A stretch of DNA of 64,000 nucleotides from Isoetes taiwanensis (Eukaryota; Streptophyta; Lycopodiopsida; Isoetales; Isoetaceae), in contig JAJEKV010000525.1 of the NCBI GenBank assembly GCA_021234155.1, forward strand, positions 1 to 64,000, read 5' to 3'. The notes under the pieces are model-generated. The model did not search any database. It was not told the origin of the DNA and was given only the letters and a program-made list of their open reading frames with translations. The position numbers were made by a program, and so were the translations under genes. Shown here piece after piece: positions 1-11,349 of this stretch (positions within the stretch are counted from its first letter, which is position 1; the number at the start of each line of letters is the position of its first letter).

Positions 1-734
1 GGTAGACATCCAAAGGTAATACAAGACTTTGTGCTGTGTCCAGAACTTATGGACCCCTGAGAAATGCCAAGGTCCCGTGATTTTCTTTGTCTTTAAACAA
101 AAGCCCAACAGGGAAACTTCAGTCAAGGTGAAGGATGCATTCATCTTGTAAAACATTTTTCTTAAAGTTCATGAATAACCTGCTCATTGATAACAAGACA
201 CTTGTGTTCATGAAATCTTGCTCAACTATAATTCAATGGCTTTACATTATATTCATATATGTCCACGATTCAATGGTGAAATTCAATGGTTTTTTACATT
301 ACATTAACGTATGTATATACATTCGGGGCACTGAAATTTTATAATTGGCCGAAAGAAAATTTAGTTACAAGGAGTGTGCTTAATTTTCATTGATGTGGGA
401 CATCATATAGAACAATTTGCACTCAAACCAAGCTCTGTGGGTCATGGGCACGTGGATGTCTTTCACAATAATCGAAATTTTTTCAAATATTGCCTTAAAA
501 ATCAGTCTTCCTTGAGGCGTAAAGGCATTTTCAAAGATCAAAGAAGCAAACCGGTTTCGGGTCCAATAATATTCACATGATTCTTCATACTGAGCCATCA
601 AAAATCCTCGTAGACATTTTCCTCTTCTTAAAAACCCGCTTTTTGTTAGTTTTGCTTGATCCGTGGATTTTTCTTTTGATTGTAATGTGTGAATACGCTT
701 TTTGGCATGTATAAGGTCATTTCGGGAGGTATAG
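1..734. other. Unassigned AT-rich flank
   Basis: I see no recognisable gene here. A minus-strand open frame of 133 codons (380-781) has no motif I recognise, and its 5' end runs into the dispersed repeat that begins near 735, so I do not call it as a gene. Confidence 0.4.
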
Positions 735-2540
735 GCTATGATTAGCCCTGCATTAACTCCTAAAAAATACCAATCCCGCATGCATTCTCAGCCACAGACA
801 TGAATCCCAAGATGCACTAATGCTCGCTAGTAGATAATCTCGCCAAAAGGCCTTCAAAACGATCTCGATGAAATCCCCTTTGGATCCCCCCGCTTTGGCC
901 TCGCTTTTGGCAAATCCTGATCTAATCTCTCGGCCTTTTGTGAAAGATTTGGGTTTCTTGGAATTAAAAAGATTAAATCGAGCTCGGGTGATGATTGACA
1001 CGCCTAATCCGCTAAAAAAAGCCCCCGAACGTGGCCCCGCCCCTTTAGGGTTCTTAGATTTTTGTTGAATAATATCCCACAAATGAAAACCAAAACATAA
1101 ACAGGTATATATACACCGGCCCTAAAGTTTTAATTAAAATTACGCTACCTTCACGGCGGATTGCCGCCCCACATGCCCTGGGGTACCACGTATGGGCGAG
1201 GTTGGATTGGGGATGATACTATGCTTGTTGGGGGGGGGGGAATTAGATAGGATTTTTTTAAATTTGGCACGATTCCAAAAGCAAGATTTGAACAATGGTC
1301 AATATAGTTCTTTTAAAAATTCTTTTTCCAAAAGGAATATTTTTGATGCTCTACAAGATGGGGGAGAATCATTTTGCAAAAGAGCACGTGATTTTTTTTT
1401 CACTAAAAAAAAAAGAGTGAAATTTGATGATTTGGTGGGGGCGATTTGGCAAATGGGTGGTGACATGGCATTATGAAGTGATGAAGTGTTAAGTAAGGTG
1501 GCAAAATGACTTCTTTCTAGTCAAAACTTTTTATGAAGTGGAGATGATGTGGATGACATGTGTATGATGATGTGGAAGCATTTGGGGATGATGTGGCATC
1601 ATGGGATGATGACATGTCATCTAAGGTATCAAGATGACTTTACTTGGGTCAAAATTTTGAAACCATTTTTGTGGTAGGTGACGGTATGATGACATGGATG
1701 TCCTTAGGTGGTGATGTGGATGGTATTTGGCATTCTTGAGGATGATGTGGACAATTTCAAGAACCAATTTGGCACTAGTGCATATACCAAGAGATCTTTT
1801 ATGCAATGGCTTGATAATTTACTCCTCCATACTTGTTTGAAGAAAATGTGCACTTTCTCTCTAGCTTAGCTTTTTAGAGAGAGAAGATGGTTTTAGACCA
1901 TGGAAGTAGCCAAACTTGATGGGATTTTTTGCTTTTCTCAAAGGTGGTGAATGTATGATGGGAGTGTGATGCATATATGGGCTAGGGAAAATGACGATGA
2001 GGCATGAAGATGTGAGTTATGAATCTTGTATGGTGTTCATCGATGGGATTGAGGTGATAGGATCATGTGAGAAGCCTTGGAAAATAGAACTCATGCCAAA
2101 ATGATTTGGAACTAGCCACATACCAAAGAAACTTGAGAGGTCTTCCAAACTTCAATCTTGAGGGGTCTTCCAACCTCTATTTACTCAAGTTCACTTGCTT
2201 GAATCTTATCCTCTTTGCTACACTTGTATAATATCCAATGAATGTCCTTCCCGTGGTTCTTCAACAAAAGTGTCAATTTGTGATCTTCAAAGATGGGAGT
2301 CTTCAAACTTCTAGCTCTTGCACACATATATTATTCAAATATTAGACAAAAATGTGCAAATTGTGTGAATTGTTCTATGTCGCCAAAACGTGGCAAAGAC
2401 TACTTGATGTCTTCTGGAATTATTCAATGCAAAATGTTTTCAAAATCAATGGTACATTGGGCTCATGCACACATGTCAAGCAAAAAAGTTAGCTAGGAAT
2501 GTGATGTGTGCCATGGCTCTTCTGTGCTACAAAAATGTGG
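735..2540 (+). repeat. Dispersed repeat family, most complete copy
   Basis: This is the longest copy of a repeat found at least nine times in the window. Its first part (735-1830, part R) recurs at 11350-12770, 15580-15940 and 27240-27990 on plus and at 13150-13530 and 14650-15480 on minus. Its second part (1830-2540, part S) recurs at 7620-8340 and 14090-14650 on minus and at 37930-38510 and 41750-42320 on plus. Landmarks are the words AACAATATCCCAC and GATGATGTGG, a GTACCACG box near 1182 and a TATA-like GGTATATATA near 1105. In copies that have both parts the order is kept (R then S), and in the minus copy at 14090-15480 it is inverted as expected for one element. I see no coding domain and cannot fix the termini. 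It may be an LTR or a large non-autonomous element. Confidence 0.75.
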
Positions 2541-3690
2541 CAGCAAGGCCCAATGCCAACCATAGCCACAAAAAAACAAAAAAAATAACCTGGATTGGGC
2601 AAGATTTGAACCGAAAACAGAGGGGCTTTCGCTATGATGCATTTCAAGGCTTTCAAGGTGAAGATAGGTGAAAGTCTTGTTGAAGCATGGCCTCTACCAG
2701 ACTCACTTTGAAGTATAAAATAGTGTGCTTCAAGATTTTAGGAAACGCTGCAAAAAAAAAAAAAACCTCCAAAAAAGAGCAAAGCATAAAACATTATAGT
2801 ATGGCTAATTGTCATTGTTTTGAAAACTTAAAAGTCTCTTGCTAAGAATTTCTTGCATGAGTCTTACGCTTATATCATGATGCAATCCTTAAAATATTGC
2901 AAGAAGATATATCCAAGAAAATACATATTACTATTTTTCTTAAGTTGCACTAGTTTTTAGCAATTTTCCATCAAAAATCATGATTCCTTTGAGCAAATTT
3001 GCACCTCTTTTGTTGGCAACATCCTGATGCACACTAGTTGTGTGTTCGCCGAGTTGATGTGAAGTGTCGGGTTAAAGAAGATCACATTTGTTTGAGTTAA
3101 TAAAATTTGCTTGTCGGGTTTAGTTTTTAGGATACCGCTTGCAAAAATAAGATTTTTGAGCCTATTTGCATGATTTTTGTGGAAACAACCGGATGTACTA
3201 GTTTTACAGATCTGCCAAAGTTATTACAAAGCCGCCAAAAAAAAACTCATCAATTATTTCATCATCAAAAAAAATTAGCATGCCGCCAGAGCATTGACCA
3301 AGTTTTCACTTGGTTAGATTTGCAAATTTGAGAGTGTTCTTCATATACTTTCTTTCATCAAACTTTTGAGCATATTCTTTACATGCCGAGCATCTTTTTT
3401 GAATTGCAATTGCATTAAAATTTGATTCTAAAGAGCAAATGGCATAACTTTTATCGGGTCACATTTTTTCTTTGTTTTGGAAAAGCACTTCCAACTCAAA
3501 ATTTGACCTTTTTCTTTGCAATCGTTTTCCTCAGAGTGGTTGTCTCAAGCAACCTGGAGGTCCTGAACCACTGAGGTTAAAGCTTTGCCAGGAATACCTT
3601 CAACATTTTCCAAGATCGGTTAGCAAGACCATTGTTTCCTAGTTAAAATGCACCATTCATTCACATACCAATCGAGGTTTTGTAAACGAT
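2541..3690. other. Unassigned AT-rich spacer
   Basis: No gene is recognised. There is an A14 run near 2752-2765. Several odd CCGCC words (for example near 3232 and 3283) sit where CAG- or CTG-containing words would be plausible. Confidence 0.4.
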
Positions 3691-3698
3691 AAGATCCA

Positions 3699-3896
3699 TC
3701 ACATACCACCGTGAGTAACAAGATCATTTGACACCGTGCGTAATGTAATGTCTCCATCTCGGATGCTAATTCCACTTAGAAAATTTTTCCAACCATTCCC
3801 AAAAAACATCCTGGAGCCTACAGATGCAACATAAACTTCATACTTCTTCCTATTTGGTCCTTGCATCAAAATATTTTGATCAGTTCTTAGAGGCAC
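3699..3896 (-). pseudogene. B3 DNA-binding domain fragment, copy 1
   Basis: The minus-strand frame (65 codons) contains the pattern of the C-terminal half of a plant B3 domain: a basic YEVYV strand, then SRMFFGNGWKNF (the R.F..GW..F signature), then SIRDGD (the L..GD loop). B3 domains bind short DNA motifs in plant transcription factors of the REM, ARF and ABI3 groups; this one looks most like a REM-type domain. No other domain or plausible start and stop structure is seen, so this is one exon or a fragment. A second, interrupted copy of the same DNA lies at 22449-22950, so the piece travels as part of a repeat. The family call rests on motif recognition only. Confidence 0.6.
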
Positions 3897-3899
3897 ATG

Positions 3900-4970
3900 C
3901 TCTCATTCCTAGAAACAGAAAAAAAAATCCAATCATAGTAAAACAATAGAATCAAACCCTACAGTAAAGAATTAATCCTTAGCAACTTAGAAAGTGTCAA
4001 ACAAAGGATTGAGTATGCATTTGGTTGAGGGATGTCGCAAATTATTACCGGGCTAATCTTGAGGAATCTAATAAAATCTTGGGGAGCTTTTAGGAAATCT
4101 AGGGGGATCTTAATGAAATCTAGATGAATTTTTTTACACATGGTGTGTTTTGTAGAATCTAGGAAATTCTTAAGGGAATCTTTATAGGGTTTCCTTAGCT
4201 TCCAATTGAAGAATTTGGGCTTCTAGTTGAAATGATTGAAAAATGTGAGAGTGGTGATTTTAATGGAGACACCTCCATGTATTTGTTCCGCAATTAGTGC
4301 AAACTAGGGTAGAAGTAACAGAAGTTCGATTTTTAACTCCTTGGAGCACTTAGAACATATATATATCTGTTAACTTCCAAGCATGTGAAGGCTCCAAATA
4401 AGGGGACCATTTAATATGAGCTTTCAAAGATATACACTTCCCACCTACATTATCATTTAATTCTATGGATGGAGAAGTTCTAATAAACAATCAGGCGCTT
4501 CTAACCGTGAAGAATCTTGGAAACATTGAATTTGACTTATCTAGTGGAACTCCATAAGAAGATGTTTGCTAAAGGAAACATTAAATTTGGCCTATCTAAC
4601 TCGGCTTATATACTTTGTTGGACAAGTTCTTTTGTATGTCAAGCACAGGTACAAATAGTTGGTCACATCTTTTTAAGTTGAATACAATGCTTTGTCTAGT
4701 AAAATTTGAACTAGCCCTATGATTATATGGAATATCTAATTAACCTCAGTATCTACTTGCAATAGTTGTAAAGTGCATGTGGTTCAGATAAAGCAATTTC
4801 AGCCCTCTTCTAAGAGTTAGCTATCCAGATTCATTGAACAATGTATATTAAATTGGTCTAGCTGCAAATTGTTCAAATCATCGATCTTAATGCATCTAGA
4901 CACTAGCTTTAATTTCCTAATGTTGATCTAATGGCCTTTTTCAATGTCACCGATATGGTAGCATGGGGTT
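3900..4970. other. Unassigned AT-rich spacer
   Basis: No gene, RNA or clear repeat terminus is recognised in this stretch. The DNA just right of the B3 fragment (3900-4000) continues the homology to 22920-23005. Confidence 0.4.
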
Positions 4971-4974
4971 TTTC

Positions 4975-5008
4975 TGGGGGAGGGACGGAGGGAGGGAGAG
5001 AGAGCGTA
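4975..5008. repeat. GGGA-type microsatellite
   Basis: Imperfect GGGAGGGA/GAGA run, the leftmost of four such tracts (others 5197-5222, 5635-5700, 6533-6585). The other three each sit at the 3' end of a LINE fragment read on the minus strand. Confidence 0.7.
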
Positions 5009-5196
5009 GAACACCTTAGGACAAAAGCTAAACCCAGTGAAACTATATTTTAACTAAATTATAGTATAGTGTAATATTTGAGACCAGAAAAATATCTCTA
5101 TAGAGTAAATTATAGAACTATTGCATTCAGACAAATAGAAATAATTACTCCCTTTATGAAGGCAACTTTTGCCGACAAAATACGCTAAAAGGTCAA

Positions 5197-5634
5197 GGAG
5201 GGAGGGAGGGAGGGAGGGAAGAAAGAAAAAGAAAAGAAAATGGTGTGTTTATTGTCCATGAGACCATCAGTCTATAAGACATCAAAATTGCTTATACATC
5301 GCCCATCCGATCAAATGAGCTCTCCATTAGAGCATCATTGTTCTCTCTCCTCATCTTCCTATAACTCTAACAATTGTTTATAATTTTAATAGCTAACTCT
5401 CTCACTTTCCAGCTATCTATCAAATGGTTACATATATTTTCTAGTGGTAGCCTAAAGAAGGCATGTAGTGAGATCCCCCGGGTATATTAAACGACGCCTC
5501 AAGTTTTGATATGCGTGGCACTTCAAGACAAAGTGTTCTTCATCCTCTATTTCATCCTCACCACAACCCTTACGCAAGTGCGGCCCGCTTCTAGGGAAAT
5601 TACCCCATCGGCCCGCCCACCCCGTGATAAGATA
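5197..5634 (-). mobile_element. LINE 3'-end fragment A with microsatellite tail
   Basis: On the minus strand this encodes the C-terminal cysteine/histidine motif of a LINE polyprotein: GCGEDEIEDEEHFVLKC followed by HAYQNLRRRL, the E-DE-HF-x2-C-x-x-Y-x2-LR pattern that follows the reverse transcriptase in many non-LTR retrotransposons. Its downstream part aligns by eye with fragment B. It ends at 5197-5222 in a GGGA tract, which on the minus strand is a TCCC-type 3' tail. The reading frame is short and carries stops. Confidence 0.6.
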
Positions 5635-6530
5635 AGATAAGAGAGAGACGGGGGAGGGAGGGGCAGAGAGAGGGAGGGAGGGAGGGAAGATAAGATAAGA
5701 TAATGTTTTATTAAGGTCTGTGGAGACCATCAGGTCTAGAAGACGCACCATCAACACAAGTACGCTTTTAAACATCTAATGATCCTTTTCGAGGTATCAA
5801 TAGTCTATATCTCCCTCTTTCTCATAAGTATCCAACAGATCGTTATAATTTTTATAGACATCTCTCTCACTTTCATGACATCTCGTTAAAAAATCTCCAA
5901 CGGCATATGATGTCAAAGAACGCACGAGAGGCATTTTCGAGGATATCATAATATGTCTCGCCCGATATGTCGGGCAATGCAAGAATAAGTGTATCTCATC
6001 CTCGATCATTGCATGTGTGCCTATGTCTTGGAAAGTCCCCCACCGGCCCCACTTCTACTTCTAAGTGATGGAAACTAAGGCTAACTGAGAGAAGATGTTT
6101 AAAATGTGCAAGCCCGCCACCAAGTGTGAAGCCTCTTTTAGCTCGGGTTAATCATTTCCCCGTAAAACCATCTTGGTGCCGTGGATTCCTCCAGCCTTTA
6201 TCGCTTTCTTTGTAAGCATATAGTCATTTAATTTGTCTGTTTCATCTAATATCTCATATCACGCCATGTCCCATCATCTCAACCATGTAACTACACTTGC
6301 AAAACCACCTTTTAGGCTACTATGAATCATAGCCTTTCTAGGCAGCCTATCATGATCTATATCTTGAATTTTTCTAACATATTTTATGGTCCGCAAGAAT
6401 GCTTCAATTTCCAATTCATACAACCCTCGCTTCAAAGAAGCATCATCCGGGTACTCTGTTTGCATTTTAACTCCCAGTCCTGCTAGCAAAAACTTTTTTT
6501 GGATCTCCTCTACTCTAGTCCACATATCTA
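5635..6530 (-). mobile_element. LINE 3'-end fragment B with microsatellite tail
   Basis: Second copy of the same minus-strand LINE. It shows VEEIQKKFLLAGLGVKM at about 6465-6530, the post-RT segment V..IQ..F....LGVK, followed by an EIEAFLRTIKYVRKI helix. Further on is the frame 5797-6009 with IEDEIHLFLHCPTYRARH, the E-DE-H-F-x-HCP-Y motif. The 3' tail is a GATAAGATAAG plus GGGA tract at 5635-5700 (plus-strand reading). This is the longest of the three tandem fragments and keeps the expected order of domains, but several frame breaks separate them. Confidence 0.6.
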
Positions 6531-6532
6531 GG

Positions 6533-7250
6533 GAGGGAGAGAGAGAGAGAGAAAGAGAGAGAGAGGGAGGGAGAGGGAGGGAGATTACACTCAACATTAC
6601 AAAATATGTCTTCTAATGCATCTTCCGACAAAAACCATTAGACCCCTTTTATAACATCGCAGCCCTTGTCATTGTTCTCTATGAGATAATAATTCCTTTA
6701 AATACATACCAACCCAGGCAATTCAAAAAAAATCCAATAAAGAACTTGAGTATACCATGCTTGTGTCAAATTCCCGCATATGAAGGACATCTTATGAAGA
6801 CATGTACCTCATCTTCAACATCCTACAGATTGCACAAGTAGCAAAACCTCAATGCATGAGAAATATTACTCCAACGCCTACTTCCACCCCAAGTCTATTG
6901 GGAGCTAAGTCAAGATTCTACTTATCGTGATACCGCCAAAGGTATACCTTCCTTAAGATGCTTGGCCTCCTGAGTGTAGGGTTTATATATATTTTGTAGA
7001 TCTCCTTTTTGTTTCTAGGACTCTCCAATTCCTTCTAATGAGATGGTCATGCACCCATTCCCCTAATATTTGCTCCATTCTCGTAGGTGAAGAATGTCTA
7101 AGCCCCATTTCCTCATCCACTGCAATATCCGTGATACCAACCTTGATTTCTTTGTCTCTTCTAAAGCCGGGCCATTATCATCATATCGTGGTCTCCTCTA
7201 GTGTTATATCCCTTCTAGCCAAAACATAGATAGAGACATGGGCACTTTTG
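6533..7250 (-). mobile_element. LINE 3'-end fragment C with microsatellite tail
   Basis: Third copy in the same orientation. Its EDEVHVFIRCPSYAG motif is encoded by the minus strand at about 6772-6824. The 3' boundary is the GA/GGGA tract at 6533-6585. Upstream minus-strand coding (6850-7250) is broken and I could not read further domains. The three fragments share strand, order and tail type, which points to repeated insertion next to the same kind of tract, or to duplication. Confidence 0.5.
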
Positions 7251-7619
7251 GTTCTGGATGAGTCGAATTTAGATCGTGGTCAAAGCATGGAGGTGGGGAC
7301 ACTTTTTGTGTCAACACACATGGTGCTTAATGGGTGCTTTTGAGCTATTTTCTTTGTATTTTTAAGAAATATTTTTCTTTTTATTTTTTCATATTTTTCC
7401 CTCGAAACGCATTCATATTACTTTGGAATACAAAATTTCAGCTTCATGGAGTTATAGAAAAAAGATAAAAATAAGTAAAATTTCCAAAGATTAGGTGCTT
7501 AGGGGTGCTTTGGTCGGGCGCAAAAATGACCCCCAGCTCCTCTAGCAAAACCATAAGCATATTTGTTGAATGGTCTATAAAAACTATAATATCGCCGCCA
7601 TAAAATGGCAAAGATAGAA
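7251..7619. other. Unassigned spacer
   Basis: AT-rich with T-rich runs around 7370-7395. No feature recognised. Confidence 0.4.
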
Positions 7620-8340
7620 GAGCTCTACACATGCTTTTTATGATTTGCTATAATATTTGACTTATATATTTGTGTGAGAGCTTGTAAAGCAAGATATTTG
7701 AAGACATCCGTCACTTGGTTTCTTCTAGAAGACAAATTTGCATGAAGAACAAAAAAAGGAGGATGTTGATTTGACATCAAGTAGGCATTTCTTGAAGGAG
7801 ATATGAGTATCAAAGCTTCTAGTCAACATTTGAAGACTTGAAGTGAAGATGTAAAGACCCCAAAGTAAAATATTGGAAGGACCATCGAAATTCAATGGTA
7901 ATTTGCATGATTCAAGCTTTTGAGATAATATTCTAGTGCTAAAGGCGTGATTTACTATGTCCAAGGCTATTCTACTTCCATTCCACGCATAAACCATTGC
8001 TCATACCATATTTTTTCTCTCATAAACCGTTACCCTTTGCTAAATCCGTAAATTGGCTAGTATATTTTTCTCAAAAGTGCACCCTTCACCATCACATATG
8101 AAAAAATAGCTAAATTCCATCAACTTTTACCCTTCCTAAGGTCCAAAATTGCATTTTCTCCGGCAAAAGTTAGCCCATCTATGGAAGGTCTCGATGTACA
8201 AAGCTGATTCTTTCCGTAAGAATTGTTTACACCCATTTTCTCCTTGATTCCCAACTGAGGTGGACTTCTTGAATCTTGGCTTGGGGGCTTGAGGAGTTTG
8301 TAGGGGATAGGAATGCAAGTGCGGCACGAGTTTTTCATAC
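7620..8340 (-). repeat. Dispersed repeat, part S, minus copy
   Basis: Aligned by eye in reverse complement with 1830-2540, with 14090-14650 (same strand) and with 37930-38510. Shared words include the run around ATTTGATGGAATTTTAGC and AAGGTC/GACCTT at its inner edge. Non-coding as far as I can see. Confidence 0.65.
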
Positions 8341-8344
8341 TCAT

Positions 8345-9880
8345 TGTATGTGGGTAGAGAGTAAAATAGTTGTTAAAGTTTACAATTAGATCTCATAGGT
8401 CGATAGTGCCGATTTCAAGATAGAAAAGGGTGGAAAAAAAATAAAAAAATAAGGACAATCATGGGACGTAATGTGGAAATGATTAAGAAGTTGGGACAGA
8501 TGGGAAAATGGCGATTTGAGGGAAAAGGAAGTGTCGTGAACAGAGAAGAATAATGACAAAATAAGGGAGATTAGATTTGGTCCAGACGCTGAGTGAGAAA
8601 GGGCATAACCTAATAGAAAACGAGAATTGGAAGCGCCATATTCATAGATCGCCGGGTCATCCGCTTTGAGAAGGGGAAACGTGTAGGTGACGGGCTTTGT
8701 AGTATTTGGAGATTCTTAGACATGGTGAATACCGTGAGAGCATCCGAGTCGGAACACCGCAGCCACGCAAGAAGAAGCGGTCAAACAGATTTTGAGTATG
8801 CAAATGAGGTGCGCAAGCAAAGGCGAAAGGAGTTATTGATCGCAAAAGAACCTAAGATTTGTTGGTGAGCCCCTCGTAAACGCCGGCCGTTGAAATTAAG
8901 TTGAAATTTTAAAGTCCCGGTCTTATTGGGTGTATTCCTTATGAGGAGTCCGCCTTCAATTTCTCAAAAGTGAATTAGAGAGGATGGAACAAGGGATCTC
9001 AATTAACAAAGATCTATTGGATAGATTTTCCCAAAACCTTGAAGCTGGCGTGGGAACTTCAAATCAAGCTACCCTTAATAAAAGCCTCAAAACAAATGTC
9101 CGCCTAGCCAAATATAATGGTCGATCTCCGATAGGTGTCAATTGGGCTGCGGGTCAAGCTGAAACTTCGCCCTTTGGTGAAACTTCGCTGAAACTCTTTG
9201 GGTTCCTTTCAAGGTTTTTTCTCTTTCTTCTCATCTCACTTTAACACTTTGTCTGATGCTGCTGACAGATTATCTGGTTAGAAAACACTTGGAGGGTGGG
9301 CATGCGAGGGAGGTCCCGGCGGGCACGATTCCTCTTACTCACCAGGAGGTCATTGGGGCCCTTTACTGGGTCAAAATCCATATCATTGAGGTCAAGACTT
9401 TGAGAAGAATTCTGGCAGATGATGATATTTGGCAGTTCAAATCTGAACTCAAAAAAGTACTTCCGTGAAAAGCTTGGTATTTGTGAACTTGTTCGATTCA
9501 TGGATATTGATATCCCGGATTCCTCCACATATGGGCCCTGAAACTTGATCACCGTTATTTTCACATACAGGAAATATGTATGCTATAATTACTCTGGATG
9601 CGGTCGAGGATTTGTGAGGCAGCAATTGGATTGCGGACATGAAATTTGCAGACCCTATAGTACTTTGAAACTTCCATAACTATAGTTTTTTTCCTTTTAA
9701 AATCTAAAAGAATATATAACTGTGGTTGTTTTCTATTAATACTTTTCCTCCTTATGGAGTGTTAGGTCGATTTGATGCGGTGTCATCGCCTTTATCTCGT
9801 AGATCTTCTCTGAATTTTTGTATTACTATGTATCTTTGCATGTAATATAATACTTCTCGGGCTGCTCCTAAAAAAAACCA
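8345..9880 (+). mobile_element. Internally deleted L1-type LINE
   Basis: Both ends match the longer LINE at 15950-22447. The 5' part (8345-9200) aligns with 15960-16700, including the word GAACTAGAGAGATTGGAACA and its variant at 8970. The 3' part (9236-9878) aligns with 21830-22430, including TTTTGTATTACTATGTAT and a terminal A run at 9869-9876. Everything between (rest of ORF1, endonuclease, reverse transcriptase, about 5 kb) is absent. The junction is near 9200-9240. What remains encodes only pieces of ORF1 (for example 8984-9244) and the extreme C-terminal tail, so the copy cannot move by itself. Confidence 0.7.
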
Positions 9881-9970
9881 AACCCATGCTCTCACCGCAG
9901 CTTTGTTAATTGGCTCAAACCAGATAGCTCCAAATGTCTAACAATTTAAGGCTAATTCTAAAAGCTTTCG

Positions 9971-10697
9971 AGAATGTTTGTCTAGATTACTTCGGTAGTA
10001 TTCCTTTTACTACCATGCATGTGCCAATTTCCATCAAACGAGAACTACCTAAGCATTTAATTGTCGCAAGTAAACGGCCATGCATGTGCCTCGCAGACGC
10101 TATCGACAGCCAGACAAGATTTCATATGTTCTTATTAATCAATATAAACATTTGCATGTGTGTCCCTATGTCCATGCATGCCTTATCCACCATTATACAA
10201 AGATGTCTTTAGATATTTCAGAGATTAGAACTCAAATTCCATTATTGATCGATGCATGTAGGTCCTAATGCCAATGCATACCCTAATTTTTCATCCATAA
10301 CACTCATGCATGCAGCCATTTTAGATCGTTATTCAAAAGAATGTTTGTCTAGATTACTTCGGTAGTATTCCTTCTACTACCATGCATGTGCCAATTTCCA
10401 TCAAACGAGAACTACCTAAGCATTTAATTGCCGCAAGTAAACCGGTTATGCATGTGCCTCGCAGACGCTATCGACAGCAGACAGTATTTCATATGTTCTT
10501 ATTAATCAATATAAACATTTGCATGCAGGTCCCTATGTCCATGCATGCCTTATCCACCATTATACAACATGTCTTTAGATATTTCGTAGATTAGAACTCA
10601 AATTCCATTATTGATCGATGCATGTAGGTCCTAATGCCAATGCATACCCTAATTTTTCATCCATAACACTCATGCATGCAGCCATTTTAGACTGTTA
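9971..10697. repeat. 367-bp tandem duplication rich in CATGCATG
   Basis: Unit 1 is 9971-10337 and unit 2 is 10338 to about 10697. Each starts AGAATGTTTGTCTAGATTAC. They differ by a few small changes, several near CAG or CTG. Each unit holds about five CATGCA/TGCATG words, the RY motif that B3 factors of the ABI3 group bind. No coding frame is convincing. Confidence 0.85.
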
Positions 10698-11349
10698 TAT
10701 CATGCCACCCTGTTAAAACAGCTCATAAGTGATTATTTACACTAGTGCATAATGAAAAATGCCACTTTATTACCTTCTCGTGCATAATATTCGACATTGG
10801 GATATAACAGGGCTAATACCCTGAGAACTCAGCGTTTTTGTCACATTGCCTTTTTAAATTCAATCGATATCAAAGATATGCAAACTCCATTAATCCGAAC
10901 ACAAGGGAGGCCATAATATTTTTCCATTCCAATAAAGTAATTTGCGCACAATGAAGTTTTAGAAAATACATATGCTTTGCAAACATATGTTTACTTAGAT
11001 GCTATCACACCCGCAAGCAACACTCGTGACTCATAGTAAAGGTGATGTCGATATTGTAGATCGCTTTGATCGAAAGGTGATGTCGCATATTATAGATCGC
11101 TTGACCGCACATGACATATTTAGAGTACATCGAATCCAAAAACATATAACTCTATATAAACTTTGCCTTTTAACCATTAAAACTATAAACTTCAGATAAA
11201 GTTTGCATCCGAATGTCATAAAGTTTAGTTAATCCTTCCCTTGAGACATCACGCATTATAAACTCCACTTGTTCATACAAAATTGCGCTGATGTTTTCTT
11301 CCAAATGATTTGTACTTGAAAGTAAAAAGATGACAAAAGAAGGAGAAAC
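10698..11349. other. Unassigned spacer with a short duplication
   Basis: No gene recognised. A direct duplication of about 33 bp (AAAGGTGATGTCG followed by ATATT and TAGATCGCTT) lies at 11039-11071 and 11075-11107. Confidence 0.45.

Noticed and set aside
380..781. 133-codon minus frame
   Set aside because: No motif, and it overlaps the edge of the dispersed repeat, so coding is unsupported.
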